A program made the position numbers and the translations under genes. From ENR-C20 sp942493145 (GTDB lineage Bacteria; Bacillota; Clostridia; Acetivibrionales; DTU013), in NCBI GenBank assembly GCA_942493145.1, contig OW818679.1:1426001-1490000 (forward strand): a DNA stretch of 64,000 nt, written 5' to 3'. Numbering within the stretch: the stretch's first letter is position 1; each line of letters opens with the position of its first letter. The notes under the pieces were generated by a model. It saw nothing but the letters and a program-made list of their open reading frames with translations, searched no databases and was not told the origin of the DNA. This document shows positions 26,813-35,583 of this stretch, in pieces.

Positions 26813-27292
26813 TTGAATATATTCATATACCCGGGCAGCTTCGATCCTGTAACGAACGGGCATCTTGATATAATAAAGAGATCGATAAAGCTTTGCGACA
26901 AGCTCATTGTGGCTGTAGGCGTAAACGATAGAAAGAGGACCGCATTCAATGCCGAAGAGCGGATGAGCCTGCTTAGAACGGCATTGAAGGATGAACCGGA
27001 AATTGAGATCACAAGTTTTTCGGGGTTGCTTACGGATTTTGCAAAAAAAACCGGCGCAAATGCAATAATTAAGGGCTTGAGGGCAATGTCCGATTTTGAG
27101 TTTGAATTTCAGATGGCGCTTGTGAACAAATATCTCTCAAATGAGGTAGAGACGCTCTTTATGATGACCAGCGTCAATTATTCATTCGTCAGCTCCAGCG
27201 CGGTCAAGGAGATTGCAAGGAACCACGGGAGAATAGATGAGCTGGTTCCGGAGTGCATTAAGGATAAAATTTTGGAAAGACTTGGGGGGTAA
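26813..27292 (+). CDS. coaD: Phosphopantetheine adenylyltransferase
   Basis: This enzyme makes dephospho-CoA, the penultimate step of coenzyme A synthesis. The 159-aa protein has the nucleotidyltransferase motif YPGSFDPVTNGHLDII at its N-terminus and VSSSAVKEIARNHG near the end. The start is TTG, giving MNIFIYPG, with AAGG upstream. It sits between rsmD and a coiled-coil gene that it overlaps by a base or abuts. Confidence 0.97.
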   Translation: MNIFIYPGSFDPVTNGHLDIIKRSIKLCDKLIVAVGVNDRKRTAFNAEERMSLLRTALKDEPEIEITSFSGLLTDFAKKTGANAIIKGLRAMSDFEFEFQMALVNKYLSNEVETLFMMTSVNYSFVSSSAVKEIARNHGRIDELVPECIKDKILERLGG

Positions 27293-27297
27293 TGTCA

Positions 27298-27735
27298 ATG
27301 GAGATACTTTCAATTTTGGAATCACTTGAGGACCTGGTCGAAAGGAGCCCCAACGTACCTTTGCTGGGCAAGTGCCTTATTGATAAGGAAGAGATCCTCG
27401 AAATTGTAAAAGAAGTCAGGCTTAAGCTGCCTGATGACATAAAGCAGGCAAAATGGGTCAAGGAGGAGCGGCAGCGTATACTCATGGAAGCCCAGAAGGA
27501 AGCTGAGGTTATGCTCAAGGATTCCGAATCCAAGATTGCTTCGCTTGTCGATGAGCATGAGATAACCAAGAAGGCATATGAGCAGGCTAATGAGATAATA
27601 GCTGCAGCCCAGAAGAATGCCAAGGAAATAAGGCTGGGTACCAGGGAGTATGCCGACAGTGTGTTGAATAAGGTCGAAGAGATTTTGGGGGATACCCTTG
27701 AAGTGATAAAGATGAACAGGGATGAAATAAAGTAA
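27298..27735 (+). CDS. Coiled-coil ATPase-stalk-like protein of unknown role
   Basis: The 145-aa protein is almost wholly helical and charged. Its central part (WVKEERQRILMEAQKEAEVMLKDSE) has the Ala/Glu/Lys pattern of the peripheral-stalk subunits of F- and V-type ATP synthases, which is why such proteins are often called ATPase-like. Similar proteins commonly follow coaD in clostridia. No ATP synthase genes are nearby, so a stalk function is unlikely. I use ATG 27298 (8 nt from GGGGGG) over ATG 27292, which is only 2 nt from it. Confidence 0.75.
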   Translation: MEILSILESLEDLVERSPNVPLLGKCLIDKEEILEIVKEVRLKLPDDIKQAKWVKEERQRILMEAQKEAEVMLKDSESKIASLVDEHEITKKAYEQANEIIAAAQKNAKEIRLGTREYADSVLNKVEEILGDTLEVIKMNRDEIK

Positions 27736-27753
27736 ATTGAATTGAATGATAAG

Positions 27754-27785
27754 TGCTTCCGCTTAAACGGAGGCATTTTTTATTT
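27754..27785 (+). terminator. Terminator after the coaD operon
   Basis: TGCTTCCG-cttaaa-CGGAGGCA (one G-T pair) is followed by TTTTTTATTTT. It overlaps the 3' end of the convergent ylbJ gene. Confidence 0.85.
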
Positions 27786-29018
27786 TACTGTTTTTTGTAC
27801 TTTTTTCATAATGGGACTGCTCCCTGGCAACAACCTTGATATGGCGCTCAAAGTGAAATAAGCTGCAAGGATTATAGCCATGCAGACGACTGAATTCAGG
27901 AAAATTTCCAGAAATAAGGCATCTCCGATAATATGGTTGCCTGTTAAAATGCCCCCTGAATAGCCGGCTGCAGCATTTTCTGACATAGCAGCTGCAGGTG
28001 CTGTTGAACCTATAGCCAGGCCGGCTGCATTGACAAAAAGGAAGGTGTAGAAGGCAGATAGTACCCCATGGAGGAATTTGCCTGCAAGATATGGTAGGAT
28101 GCTTATACCGGTTTTATTTATTATGCTCAATACCTGTGAGTGCACAGACAGGCCTGCCCATCCTATAATAAAGCTTACCGCCGCCAGCTTCAGATCTGCT
28201 GGGATCCCGACAGCCTTGCTCGCCAGATTTGACCCGGTGGTTATTTCCATTATCCCGCATAAAAGTGCTTCCAGTATTTCTTTTGCGAAACCAAGAGGCT
28301 TAAGTAAGATGGATAAGATGTCGGACAACATTCCTATGGCACCTGTTTCAAGCAGAAGATTGATGATAACTGAAAATAGTATTATAAACCCGCCAATGGA
28401 AAACAAGGTCATCATGGAATTCCTGACAGCATTCCCAAATACCCGACCAAAATTGAATTTGTCTTTTTTTTGTTTTGTCAGGGCCTTCATTGGCTTAAGT
28501 AAAGCTTTATCCGGTCCGATTCCCCTGTAAAATCTGAATATCATCCCCACGGTAATTGAACCCAGTATATGGCTTGAAAGCAGCATGATGCCGAGGCCAG
28601 GGGAATTGAGCATACCAGTTGCTACTGCACCGGATATAAAAAGGGGGCCGGAATTGTTTGTAAATGTAATAAGCCTTTCAGCTTCTGTTTTGGTCAGATA
28701 TCCTTTATCCCACAGGTCACAGGTTATCTTAGCTCCTGAAGGGTATCCGCTGCTGACGCCCATAGCCATCGCAAAGGAGCCGCAGCCCGGAACCCTGAAA
28801 ATCGGACGCATCAAAGGCTCGAAAATCCTGCCGGCAGCTTTGACAAAACCGGTTTCACCCAGTATCTCCGATGCCACGAAGAAGGGGAAAAGGGAGGGGA
28901 GAACGATATCAAACCATAGGTTCAAGCCTTTCAGGGCAGCAGTGAATGCTGTTTGCGGGAATGTGATCAGGGCAGCTATAAAAATCAGACAAAGGGCAGG
29001 AAGCAAGTATTTTTTCAT
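27780..29018 (-). CDS. ylbJ: Sporulation integral membrane protein YlbJ
   Basis: A 412-aa polytopic membrane protein of the nucleoside-recognition (Gate) family. LNLWFDIVLPSLFPFFVASEIL, GVSSGYPSGAKI and FTNNSGPLFISGAVATGMLNSP are its hallmarks. YlbJ is made in the mother cell under sigma-E in Bacillus and is needed for spore cortex and heat resistance. In Bacillus it follows ylbH-ylbI (rsmD-coaD) on the same strand. Here it is still adjacent but inverted. Confidence 0.92.
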   Translation of the reverse strand: MKKYLLPALCLIFIAALITFPQTAFTAALKGLNLWFDIVLPSLFPFFVASEILGETGFVKAAGRIFEPLMRPIFRVPGCGSFAMAMGVSSGYPSGAKITCDLWDKGYLTKTEAERLITFTNNSGPLFISGAVATGMLNSPGLGIMLLSSHILGSITVGMIFRFYRGIGPDKALLKPMKALTKQKKDKFNFGRVFGNAVRNSMMTLFSIGGFIILFSVIINLLLETGAIGMLSDILSILLKPLGFAKEILEALLCGIMEITTGSNLASKAVGIPADLKLAAVSFIIGWAGLSVHSQVLSIINKTGISILPYLAGKFLHGVLSAFYTFLFVNAAGLAIGSTAPAAAMSENAAAGYSGGILTGNHIIGDALFLEIFLNSVVCMAIILAAYFTLSAISRLLPGSSPIMKKVQKTVK

Positions 29019-29112
29019 ACAATGTCAATCACAAAATCGTTACAATATGAAGTTTATTAGTTGGATAAGGTGTTTAGAACAAGTAGAGTTGACAAAGGCA
29101 GTTGACTGAGCA

Positions 29113-29176
29113 GTTGACAAAGGGACGGAGGGAGTGTCAAAGATATGTTTGACACTTCCCCTGCCCCTTTGTCAAC
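29113..29176. repeat. 64-bp near-palindromic repeat element (GTTGAC/GGGACGGAGG type)
   Basis: GTTGACAAAGGG (29113-29124) is matched by CCCTTTGTCAAC (29165-29176). An inner pair, GTGTCAAA / TTTGACAC, completes an almost perfect hairpin. The core GGGACGGAGGGAGTGTC recurs in the element at 37929. It lies just beyond the 3' end of ilvE and could act as a terminator, but no T tract follows on either strand. Confidence 0.85.
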
Positions 29177-29187
29177 CTTCGCGTTAA

Positions 29188-30258
29188 TTACAGTTCTTCG
29201 ACCCAGCCGAATTCATCTTTGATTGCTCCGAACTGGATGCCCGTCAGTGTATCATAGAGCTTCTGTGAAAGTGCACCGATCTTTCCGTTTGAAAGCTTGA
29301 TTATATTGTCGTTCCAGTTTAATTCACCAATTGGAGAGATGACTGCTGCAGTGCCGGTTCCGAAAGCTTCCTCAAGTATACCGTTCTTTTGCGCCTCAAA
29401 TAACTCCTGGACGGATATCCTTCTTTCGCTGACCTTCATTCCCCAGCTCCTGATCAGCTGGATGACTGAATCTCTGGTTACGCCTGGCAGTATGCTGCCT
29501 TCGAGAGAGGGCGTTACTACTTCATTCCCGATTTTGAAGAATACGTTCATTGCACCGACTTCCTCGATATATTTCCTCTCGACGCCATCCAGCCACAGTA
29601 CCTGTACATAACCTTTCTCTTCGGCAAGCTGCTGAGCTTTAAGACTTGCAGCGTAATTCCCGGCTACCTTGGTAAAGCCTGTGCCGCCTTTTACTGCTCT
29701 TACATAGTGGTCCTCAATCAGGATTTTCACAGGATTGAGTCCTGTCGGATAATATGCACCTGATGGGGAGAGTATAACGATGAATTTATATGTGTGTGAG
29801 GGATGAACACCGAGCACCGGATCGGTTCCGATTATGAAAGGCCTGATGTAGAGTGATGTTCCGGGTTCTGTAGGTATCCAGTCCTTATCCACTCTGACCA
29901 AAGTTTTAATTGCTTCAACAAAGAAATCGACGTCTACTGCAGCCATCGCGATTCTTTCGCAGGAATTGTTCAGTCTCTCCATATTTTTTCTGGGCCTGAA
30001 TATGAGCTTTCTTCCATCGGCAGCCGAATATGCCTTAAGTCCTTCGAATATGGCCTGGCCATAATGGAAAACCGTTGTCGCAGGATCGAGGCTCAAGGGG
30101 CCATAAGGCACTATCCTTGGGTCATACCAGCCTTTGCCCTCTTCGTAGTCGATGACGAACATATGGTCCGTAAAGATCTTTCCGAAACCGAGCTTGCTGT
30201 AATCTGTGGGCTTTGGTTTTAAATTTGTTGATTTCTCTATTCTTATTTGCATTGACAT
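29188..30258 (-). CDS. ilvE: Branched-chain amino-acid aminotransferase
   Basis: This PLP enzyme transfers the amino group between Leu/Ile/Val and 2-oxoglutarate. The 356-aa protein is of the longer type: FGKIFTDHMFVIDYEEGKGW, VFHYGQAIFEGLKAY, KGGTGFTKVAGNYAASLKAQ (region of the PLP lysine), WLDGVERKYIEEVG and GSILPGVTRDSVIQL. On the minus strand GGGAGG is 8 nt before ATG 30258; the extra 27 residues of the longest frame are unrelated to the family. It is a single gene. I found no T-box (TGGNACCGCG) upstream. Confidence 0.96.
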   Translation of the reverse strand: MSMQIRIEKSTNLKPKPTDYSKLGFGKIFTDHMFVIDYEEGKGWYDPRIVPYGPLSLDPATTVFHYGQAIFEGLKAYSAADGRKLIFRPRKNMERLNNSCERIAMAAVDVDFFVEAIKTLVRVDKDWIPTEPGTSLYIRPFIIGTDPVLGVHPSHTYKFIVILSPSGAYYPTGLNPVKILIEDHYVRAVKGGTGFTKVAGNYAASLKAQQLAEEKGYVQVLWLDGVERKYIEEVGAMNVFFKIGNEVVTPSLEGSILPGVTRDSVIQLIRSWGMKVSERRISVQELFEAQKNGILEEAFGTGTAAVISPIGELNWNDNIIKLSNGKIGALSQKLYDTLTGIQFGAIKDEFGWVEEL

Positions 30259-30415
30259 ATATATAACCTCCCTATGATAATTTAATTCTAGTTTTAGATG
30301 GTTTTGACATACACAAAATAGTTTCCTTATATTATGCAACTATTTTTGATAAAAATCCAGTATTTTCATTGTAAAAAAAATATATAGGAATACCTATGGC
30401 CTATCTTCATGACTT

Positions 30416-30444
30416 TTGACAATAACTTAACATCATTGTTTAAT
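30416..30444 (+). promoter_or_regulatory. Sigma-A promoter of the SDR gene, with an adjacent candidate Spo0A box
   Basis: TTGACA (30416-30421) and TTTAAT (30439-30444) are 17 bp apart, about 190 bp before the SDR start. TTTCGACAAAA at 30446-30456 is an inverted 0A box (TGTCGAA on the minus strand) directly over the expected transcription start. The remaining 30259-30635 region is AT-rich, without visible genes or riboswitches. Confidence 0.5.
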
Positions 30445-30635
30445 ATTTCGACAAAAGATTTTCACTTTTGCAATCTTTTGCCCAGGATTAACAAGGAGCT
30501 TGATAATATATTATTAAATTCCGCCATTGAATTAACTTTCATTGACTATGGGAGCTGGTGCTATTAGACTTAGCCATTATAAATATTAAAGCCAGTACCA
30601 ATAAGGTCTATGGCAAATGATAAGGAGCGAATTTT

Positions 30636-31379
30636 ATGTGGAGTCTTGAAAACAAAGTTTCAATTGTTACTGGTGCAGCTTCCGGTATTGGTCTTGCTAC
30701 TGCGAAAGCGTTAATTGAAAAGAAGGCAAAAGTTGTGTTGGCCGACTTTAACGATCAGGCCGGTAAGGCTGTCGAAGCTGAACTGAAAGAGCAGGGCGCT
30801 GATGTTGTATTCATAAGTGTCAACGTGGGTGATGAAAAGTCGGTTGAAAATCTTGTTGCAGAAACAGTTAAAAAATATGGAAGAGTAGATATAATGGTGA
30901 ACAATGCCGGTATTGGGTCACTGTCAGCAACTCACGAGCTTTCGTTTGATGATTACAACAAGATTATTTCTGTAAACCAGAACGGAGTTTTTTTCGGTGC
31001 AAAATTTGCTATTCGTGAAATGCTGAAAATCGGTGGTGGATCTATTGTAAACACAGCTTCAATCCTGGGGCATGTAGGACAGGCAGGCGCTTTTCCTTAT
31101 AATGCAAGCAAGGGAGCGGTAAATTTAATGACAAAATCACTTGCCCTGGAATATGCAGATAGGAATATTCGTGTAAATGCTGTCTGCCCGGGTTATGTTG
31201 AGTCAGGATTGGTCAATAAAGAGTCGCTTGGAGCCTACTATGACGGCCTGGTTGCTCAGCATCCTATAGGCAGGTTGGGTAAACCCGAAGAAATCGCACA
31301 TTCAATAGTATTTTTGTGTGAAAACGAATTTGTAACCGGTAGCTCGTTGCTTGTAGACGGAGGTTATACGGCAAAATAA
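30636..31379 (+). CDS. Short-chain dehydrogenase/reductase
   Basis: A 247-aa classical SDR. The NAD(P) loop is TGAASGIGLATAK, with Asp following strand 2 (VVLADF), which favours NAD. NNAG is present and the catalytic Ser and Tyr-x3-Lys lie in NTASILG and YNASKGAVN. The C-terminal GSSLLVDGGYT is typical. It is monocistronic, with its own promoter and terminator. The substrate cannot be deduced; it most resembles 3-oxoacyl reductases and sugar or steroid dehydrogenases. Confidence 0.92.
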   Translation: MWSLENKVSIVTGAASGIGLATAKALIEKKAKVVLADFNDQAGKAVEAELKEQGADVVFISVNVGDEKSVENLVAETVKKYGRVDIMVNNAGIGSLSATHELSFDDYNKIISVNQNGVFFGAKFAIREMLKIGGGSIVNTASILGHVGQAGAFPYNASKGAVNLMTKSLALEYADRNIRVNAVCPGYVESGLVNKESLGAYYDGLVAQHPIGRLGKPEEIAHSIVFLCENEFVTGSSLLVDGGYTAK

Positions 31380-31414
31380 TAGTATTATGAACAATCAGGA
31401 GCTATTAACAAGGT

Positions 31415-31454
31415 AAAAAAGATTGTATTTCAAACAGAAATACAATCTTTTTTT
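31415..31454 (+). terminator. Terminator of the SDR gene
   Basis: AAAAAAGATTGTATTTC-aaacag-AAATACAATCTTTTTTTT is a long near-perfect stem with a T tract. Confidence 0.92.
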
Positions 31455-31601
31455 ACAATAAAGTGGTATACCTGAGATTCATTCAGTAAAAACTTCTGCT
31501 GTGTTGTCATATAAGGGCATTTTTGCTATTATAGTCTTAGCAATGGCGTAGTTCCAGCGACAGCTAATAATATATGCATTTTTTTGGCAAGGAGGATTCT
31601 G

Positions 31602-32108
31602 ATGATAGAAAAGCTTTACCCCGGGCTGGCTATAGACAGGGTTCAGGATATCAGCCTGGAAATTCTGAAAAAAAATAATATCAAAGGCATAATACTGGAC
31701 ATAGATAATACACTTGTACCGACACATACAAGAGAACCTGACGAAAAGTGCATGGAGTGGATCGTGAGGATGAAGGAAGCAGGAATAGGACTTTGTATCG
31801 TTTCTAATGCTTCACTGCAAAGGGTGACAAAGTTTAATGAAAAGCTGTCCCTCCATACCATCCACCGGGCATACAAGCCTTCAACGGAAGCCTTCCATAA
31901 GGGTGCAGCCCTTATGGGCATTGAAAGCAGGAATGTTGCAGTGGTGGGCGACCAGATATTCACTGATGTATATGGAGGGAACAAGGCCGGCATGCTTACC
32001 ATCCTTGTCAATCCCTTGCATAAGAAGGAGTTTTTCTTCGTACGAATGAAAAGGATTCCGGAAAAGTATGTGCTGGCCAGTTACAAAAAAAACAGAGGCG
32101 GGAGGTAA
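31602..32108 (+). CDS. yqeG: YqeG-family HAD phosphatase
   Basis: A 168-aa HAD IIIA-type hydrolase. Motif I is ILDIDNTLVP, motif II is VSNAS, and motifs III and IV are KPSTEAFH and VGDQIFTDVYGG. ATG 31602 is 6 nt from GGAGG, so the longer 31584 start is rejected. In Bacillus yqeG precedes yqeH and aroE; here aroE follows directly and yqeH is absent. The physiological substrate is not established. Confidence 0.9.
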   Translation: MIEKLYPGLAIDRVQDISLEILKKNNIKGIILDIDNTLVPTHTREPDEKCMEWIVRMKEAGIGLCIVSNASLQRVTKFNEKLSLHTIHRAYKPSTEAFHKGAALMGIESRNVAVVGDQIFTDVYGGNKAGMLTILVNPLHKKEFFFVRMKRIPEKYVLASYKKNRGGR

Positions 32109-32117
32109 ACCAGAACC

Positions 32118-33044
32118 ATGAGCCTTGATGTGAGGATAACAGGCAGGACCAAGCTGCTGGGACTGATAGGAAATCCTGTGGGGCATTCGTGCTCACCACA
32201 GTTACATAATACATTGAGTGCGCTTTTGGGCATTGATGCGGTGTATATCCCCCTCGGCACAGAGCGGGGGAGCCTTGGAGATGTGGTAAAGGCGCTGCGG
32301 GGATGCGGTTTTATAGGATTTAATGTGACCATTCCTTTCAAGGAAGAGATACTCAAATATGTAGATGAATGTACTGATGATGTAAAGAGGATGGGCAGTG
32401 CGAATACAGTTACGATAAAGGATGGCAGACTTTACGCCAGCAACACCGATGCGCCGGGTTTCGTGCGTTCCTTTGAGAGGCAGGCCGGCTTCGGCTTTAA
32501 TGGCAGGAACGTTGTCCTCCTTGGGGCTGGCGGCACTGCAATGGCTCTGGGCATGCGCATAGCAGCCGAAGGTGCTTTCAGAATAACCATCGTGAACAGA
32601 ACTGTTGAAAAGGCCGAAAGGATTGCAGAACGTATAAATTCCATATGCTTTGGGAGTTCTACTCTGCCGGCAGGGACAGCAACTTCAGATGAACCGGTTG
32701 CAAGGGCAGTCGGCATGGAAGCTGCTGAAAAAGAACAGCTGCTGGAAAGCTGTGATATTATCGTAAATACCACCTCCGTTGGTATGCATCCGGATACCGG
32801 TGAGTGCCCTGTCAGTGAACGGACAAGATTCAATAAAAACCAGACGGTCTATGATGTCATATACAACCCTTCGGAGACCAGCCTGATAAAACTGGCAGGT
32901 AACTTCGGCTGCAAGGCATTCAATGGTTCCGGAATGCTTTTTTATCAGGGAGTATTGGCATACGAGACATGGATGGGTATAAGCGTACCACAGGAAATAA
33001 CAGACGGACTTTATGTCGATTTTTCTAATTATTTGAACTCGTAA
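32118..33044 (+). CDS. aroE: Shikimate dehydrogenase
   Basis: This enzyme reduces 3-dehydroshikimate with NADPH in chorismate synthesis. The 308-aa protein starts with LLGLIGNPVGHSCSPQLHN (shikimate-binding SxS region). It has the catalytic Lys in GFNVTIPFKE and the NADP loop LGAGGTAMALG. The C-terminus has DVIYNPSETSLIKLA and GMLFYQGVLAYETW. A polar insertion near residues 178-205 makes it slightly longer than usual. It lies between yqeG and a prepilin peptidase. aroQ of the same pathway is 2 kb downstream. Confidence 0.96.
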   Translation: MSLDVRITGRTKLLGLIGNPVGHSCSPQLHNTLSALLGIDAVYIPLGTERGSLGDVVKALRGCGFIGFNVTIPFKEEILKYVDECTDDVKRMGSANTVTIKDGRLYASNTDAPGFVRSFERQAGFGFNGRNVVLLGAGGTAMALGMRIAAEGAFRITIVNRTVEKAERIAERINSICFGSSTLPAGTATSDEPVARAVGMEAAEKEQLLESCDIIVNTTSVGMHPDTGECPVSERTRFNKNQTVYDVIYNPSETSLIKLAGNFGCKAFNGSGMLFYQGVLAYETWMGISVPQEITDGLYVDFSNYLNS

Positions 33045-33091
33045 GAGGATTTTTATCCCAAAATGGAGAATATGAGAAACAGAGGTTTTTG

Positions 33092-33892
33092 ATGATGCTG
33101 TTGGATTATGTTGCAGTATTTGTAATCGGGCTGGTTTTCGGTTCATTCCTGAATGTGTGCATTTACCGCATACCACTCGAAAAGTCTATAGTAACGCCGC
33201 CTTCAGCCTGCACGGCTTGTGGGTCGAGGTTGGGAGCTCTTGATTTAGTGCCGGTTTTCAGCTACCTTTTTCTAGGTGGCAAATGCAGGTACTGCGGGGC
33301 TCGTATTTCTCCGAGATATCCCCTTGTCGAAATGCTGACAGGTGCCATGCTTGTGGCATTGTATCTGAGATTTGGCTTATCCTTTGCATTTCCGGCTTAT
33401 TCAATATTGATGCTCATCCTTATCGCTGTGTTCTTTATTGATATCGATCACAGGATAATTCCCGATGAGCTTGTAATTGCAGGACTTATAGCGGGAGCAG
33501 CCGTTTTTGTCTATAACATATTCGCTCCTGGCGGTATGCAGTATGACAGTGATAAATGGTGGATTCCATTGATCGGATTGGTTTTGATACCGGGTATTCT
33601 GCTAATGGTTGCAATAATCGGCATGCTTATCTATAAAACCGATGATGCAATGGGTATGGGGGATGTCAAGATCCTTGCCCCCATAGGTTTTTTCCTTGGA
33701 TGGAAACTGGGGTTGCTGGCTCTTTTCATTTCTGTCATCGTTGCAGGTGTTTCCAGCATGTTGCTTATAATCATAAGGAGGAAAGGCAAAAAGGATACCA
33801 TACCTTTCGGTCCGTTCATAGTTACCGGAACATTTATCTCGATAATGTGGGGAATGGAACTGCTGAACTGGTATTTGGGAAGATTGGCTTAA
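33092..33892 (+). CDS. Type IV prepilin leader peptidase/N-methyltransferase
   Basis: The 266-aa membrane protein has the N-terminal cytoplasmic loop with two CxxC pairs (CTACGS, CRYCGA). It carries the two aspartates of family A24: DIDHRIIPDELV and GMGDVKILAPIG. About seven hydrophobic segments are present. It cleaves and methylates type IV pilin or ComG pseudopilin precursors. No pilin genes are in the window, but a ComFB-like gene follows. Start ATG 33092 lies 6 nt after AGAGG. Confidence 0.93.
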   Translation: MMLLDYVAVFVIGLVFGSFLNVCIYRIPLEKSIVTPPSACTACGSRLGALDLVPVFSYLFLGGKCRYCGARISPRYPLVEMLTGAMLVALYLRFGLSFAFPAYSILMLILIAVFFIDIDHRIIPDELVIAGLIAGAAVFVYNIFAPGGMQYDSDKWWIPLIGLVLIPGILLMVAIIGMLIYKTDDAMGMGDVKILAPIGFFLGWKLGLLALFISVIVAGVSSMLLIIIRRKGKKDTIPFGPFIVTGTFISIMWGMELLNWYLGRLA

Positions 33893-33963
33893 ATGAATTT
33901 GTCGAGGTTATAATCCGACAATTGTGGGTATTATTCAATATAAAGGAAGAGAGGGGTTTTGTT

Positions 33964-34230
33964 ATGCCGCAGATAAAAAATTATATGGAAGAATTAGTCT
34001 TCAACCAGATGAAAGAGGTGCTCGGCGACATAAATATGTGTACTTGTGAAAAATGTATGATGGACGTGGCAGCTATTGCTTTGAACGATCTGCCGCCCAA
34101 ATACATCGTCACTGAAAAAGGTGAGATCTATTCAAAAATCAACATCCTGAGCCAGCAGTTCGAGGTAAATGTAGTCGCAGCAATAACCAAGGCGGCGGTT
34201 CTCGTTAAAAGGAGACCAAGGCACGAATGA
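33964..34230 (+). CDS. ComFB-like late competence protein
   Basis: An 88-aa protein beginning MPQIKNYMEELVFNQMKEVL, with CTCEKCMMDVAAIALNDLPPKY, the hallmark of the ComFB family. The three cysteines around residues 22-27 could bind metal. ComFB-type domains in cyanobacteria bind cyclic dinucleotides; in firmicutes the role is unclear. GGAAGAGAGGGG precedes the ATG. It overlaps the next gene by 4 nt (ATGA). Confidence 0.85.
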   Translation: MPQIKNYMEELVFNQMKEVLGDINMCTCEKCMMDVAAIALNDLPPKYIVTEKGEIYSKINILSQQFEVNVVAAITKAAVLVKRRPRHE

Positions 34231-35087
34231 TACGTTTTGGACCTGCAGGAAATTCCGAAAGCTTCTATGAACAAGGCTTCAAATCCTCGGTTCAAATGCC
34301 TGCATGGCTCAGGGCGATGGGGCTTAACGCTTACGAATATTCCTGCAGCAAAGGGGTCAAGATTGGGCGTCAGACTGCAGAACAACTGGGTGAGCAGGCA
34401 CGCCTCAATGATATTTACCTGAGCATCCACGCGCCGTATTATATCAATTTGGCAAATGAGGAACCCGAAAAGCGGGTGCGATCACGGGAATACATTCTTG
34501 AAACCCTCCAGGCAGCCAAGTGGATGGGGGCTGGAAGGATAGTCGTACATACCGGTGCCTGCAGTAAGGTGAGCAGGGAGAGGGCATTGGAGCTTGCCTG
34601 TGCCGAACTGAGCCAGGTGGTACAGGAGGCAGATGCATCGGGTCTGGGTGATGTACATATCTGTCCCGAAGTGCTGGGTAAGCGGAATCAACTGGGCACT
34701 TTGGAAGAAATCCTTGAGATGTGTATCATCGATGAAAGAATAATTCCAACCATAGACTTCGGACACCTCCATGCAAGGTGCAATGGATGTTTCAACACAA
34801 CTGAAGATTTTGTTGATGTACTTGATAAAATCGAAGATAAACTGGGGAATGAGAGAATGAAGAATATCCATTCCCATTTCAGCAGGATAGAGTTCACGGC
34901 AAGCGGGGAAAAGAAGCACTGGACTCTCGCTGACACGGCCTTCGGACCGGAATTTGACCTGCTGGCCGAAGCACTGGTGAAAAAGGGCGCAGAGCCTGTG
35001 ATAATATGCGAATCAAGAGGAAGTATGGCAGAGGATGCGCTTACCATGATGAACATTTACAAATGTCTGGCAGGAGGAATAGCATAA
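34227..35087 (+). CDS. Endonuclease IV-like TIM-barrel protein
   Basis: The 286-aa protein matches the AP endonuclease family 2 barrel. Candidate metal ligands appear in order: His in SIHAPYYIN, His in VVHTGACSK, Glu in CPEVLGK, Asp and His in TIDFGHLHAR, His in IHSHFSRIE, and Glu in ICESRGS. It would cleave abasic sites in DNA, but clostridial members of this branch are distant from Escherichia coli Nfo. ATGA overlap with the ComFB gene indicates coupling. Confidence 0.85.
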   Translation: MIRFGPAGNSESFYEQGFKSSVQMPAWLRAMGLNAYEYSCSKGVKIGRQTAEQLGEQARLNDIYLSIHAPYYINLANEEPEKRVRSREYILETLQAAKWMGAGRIVVHTGACSKVSRERALELACAELSQVVQEADASGLGDVHICPEVLGKRNQLGTLEEILEMCIIDERIIPTIDFGHLHARCNGCFNTTEDFVDVLDKIEDKLGNERMKNIHSHFSRIEFTASGEKKHWTLADTAFGPEFDLLAEALVKKGAEPVIICESRGSMAEDALTMMNIYKCLAGGIA

Positions 35088-35518
35088 TGGCAAAGAGGAT
35101 ACTTGTGATAAACGGACCCAACCTCAATCTTTTGGGAACCAGAGAGAAGGATGTGTATGGTTCGAAGACCCTTGAAGAGATTGCTGTATCAGTAAACGAG
35201 GAAGCAGCGATCATGGGCCTGGATGTGGACTTCATACAATCCAACCACGAGGGTGAGATAATAGACTGCATCCATGCTGCACGCAGTCAATATGACGCTT
35301 TGATAATCAATCCCGGGGCGTACACCCATTACAGTATCGCAATCAGGGATGCCATCAAGGCTGTTGAGTTGCCTGCCGTTGAAGTCCATCTGTCAAACAT
35401 ACATGCAAGAGAGGAATTCAGGAGCCACTCGGTGATTGCACCAGTATGCACCGGGCAGATAAGCGGCTTTGGCGCCGACAGCTATCTGATAGCACTTAAA
35501 GCGGCATCAAAGCTTTAA
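35087..35518 (+). CDS. aroQ: 3-Dehydroquinate dehydratase, type II
   Basis: This shikimate-pathway enzyme dehydrates 3-dehydroquinate. The 143-aa protein has INGPNLNLLGTREKDVYG with the active Tyr and Arg loop, QSNHEGEIID, NPGAYTHYSIAIRDAI and EVHLSNIHAREEFR, all type II marks. ATG 35087 is 9 nt from AGGAGG and overlaps the stop codon of the previous gene. A longer frame to 35006 would overlap that gene by 80 bp and is rejected. Confidence 0.96.
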   Translation: MAKRILVINGPNLNLLGTREKDVYGSKTLEEIAVSVNEEAAIMGLDVDFIQSNHEGEIIDCIHAARSQYDALIINPGAYTHYSIAIRDAIKAVELPAVEVHLSNIHAREEFRSHSVIAPVCTGQISGFGADSYLIALKAASKL

Positions 35519-35583
35519 ATATGCCCATATTACAGATCAATGGACTGGATCCATTCATTTAAAGAGAATTGAGAGGCGATACT

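Noticed and set aside
30259..30415. T-box or leader peptide attenuator for ilvE
   Set aside because: No TGGNACCGCG motif or terminator/antiterminator pair is visible upstream of ilvE on the minus strand.
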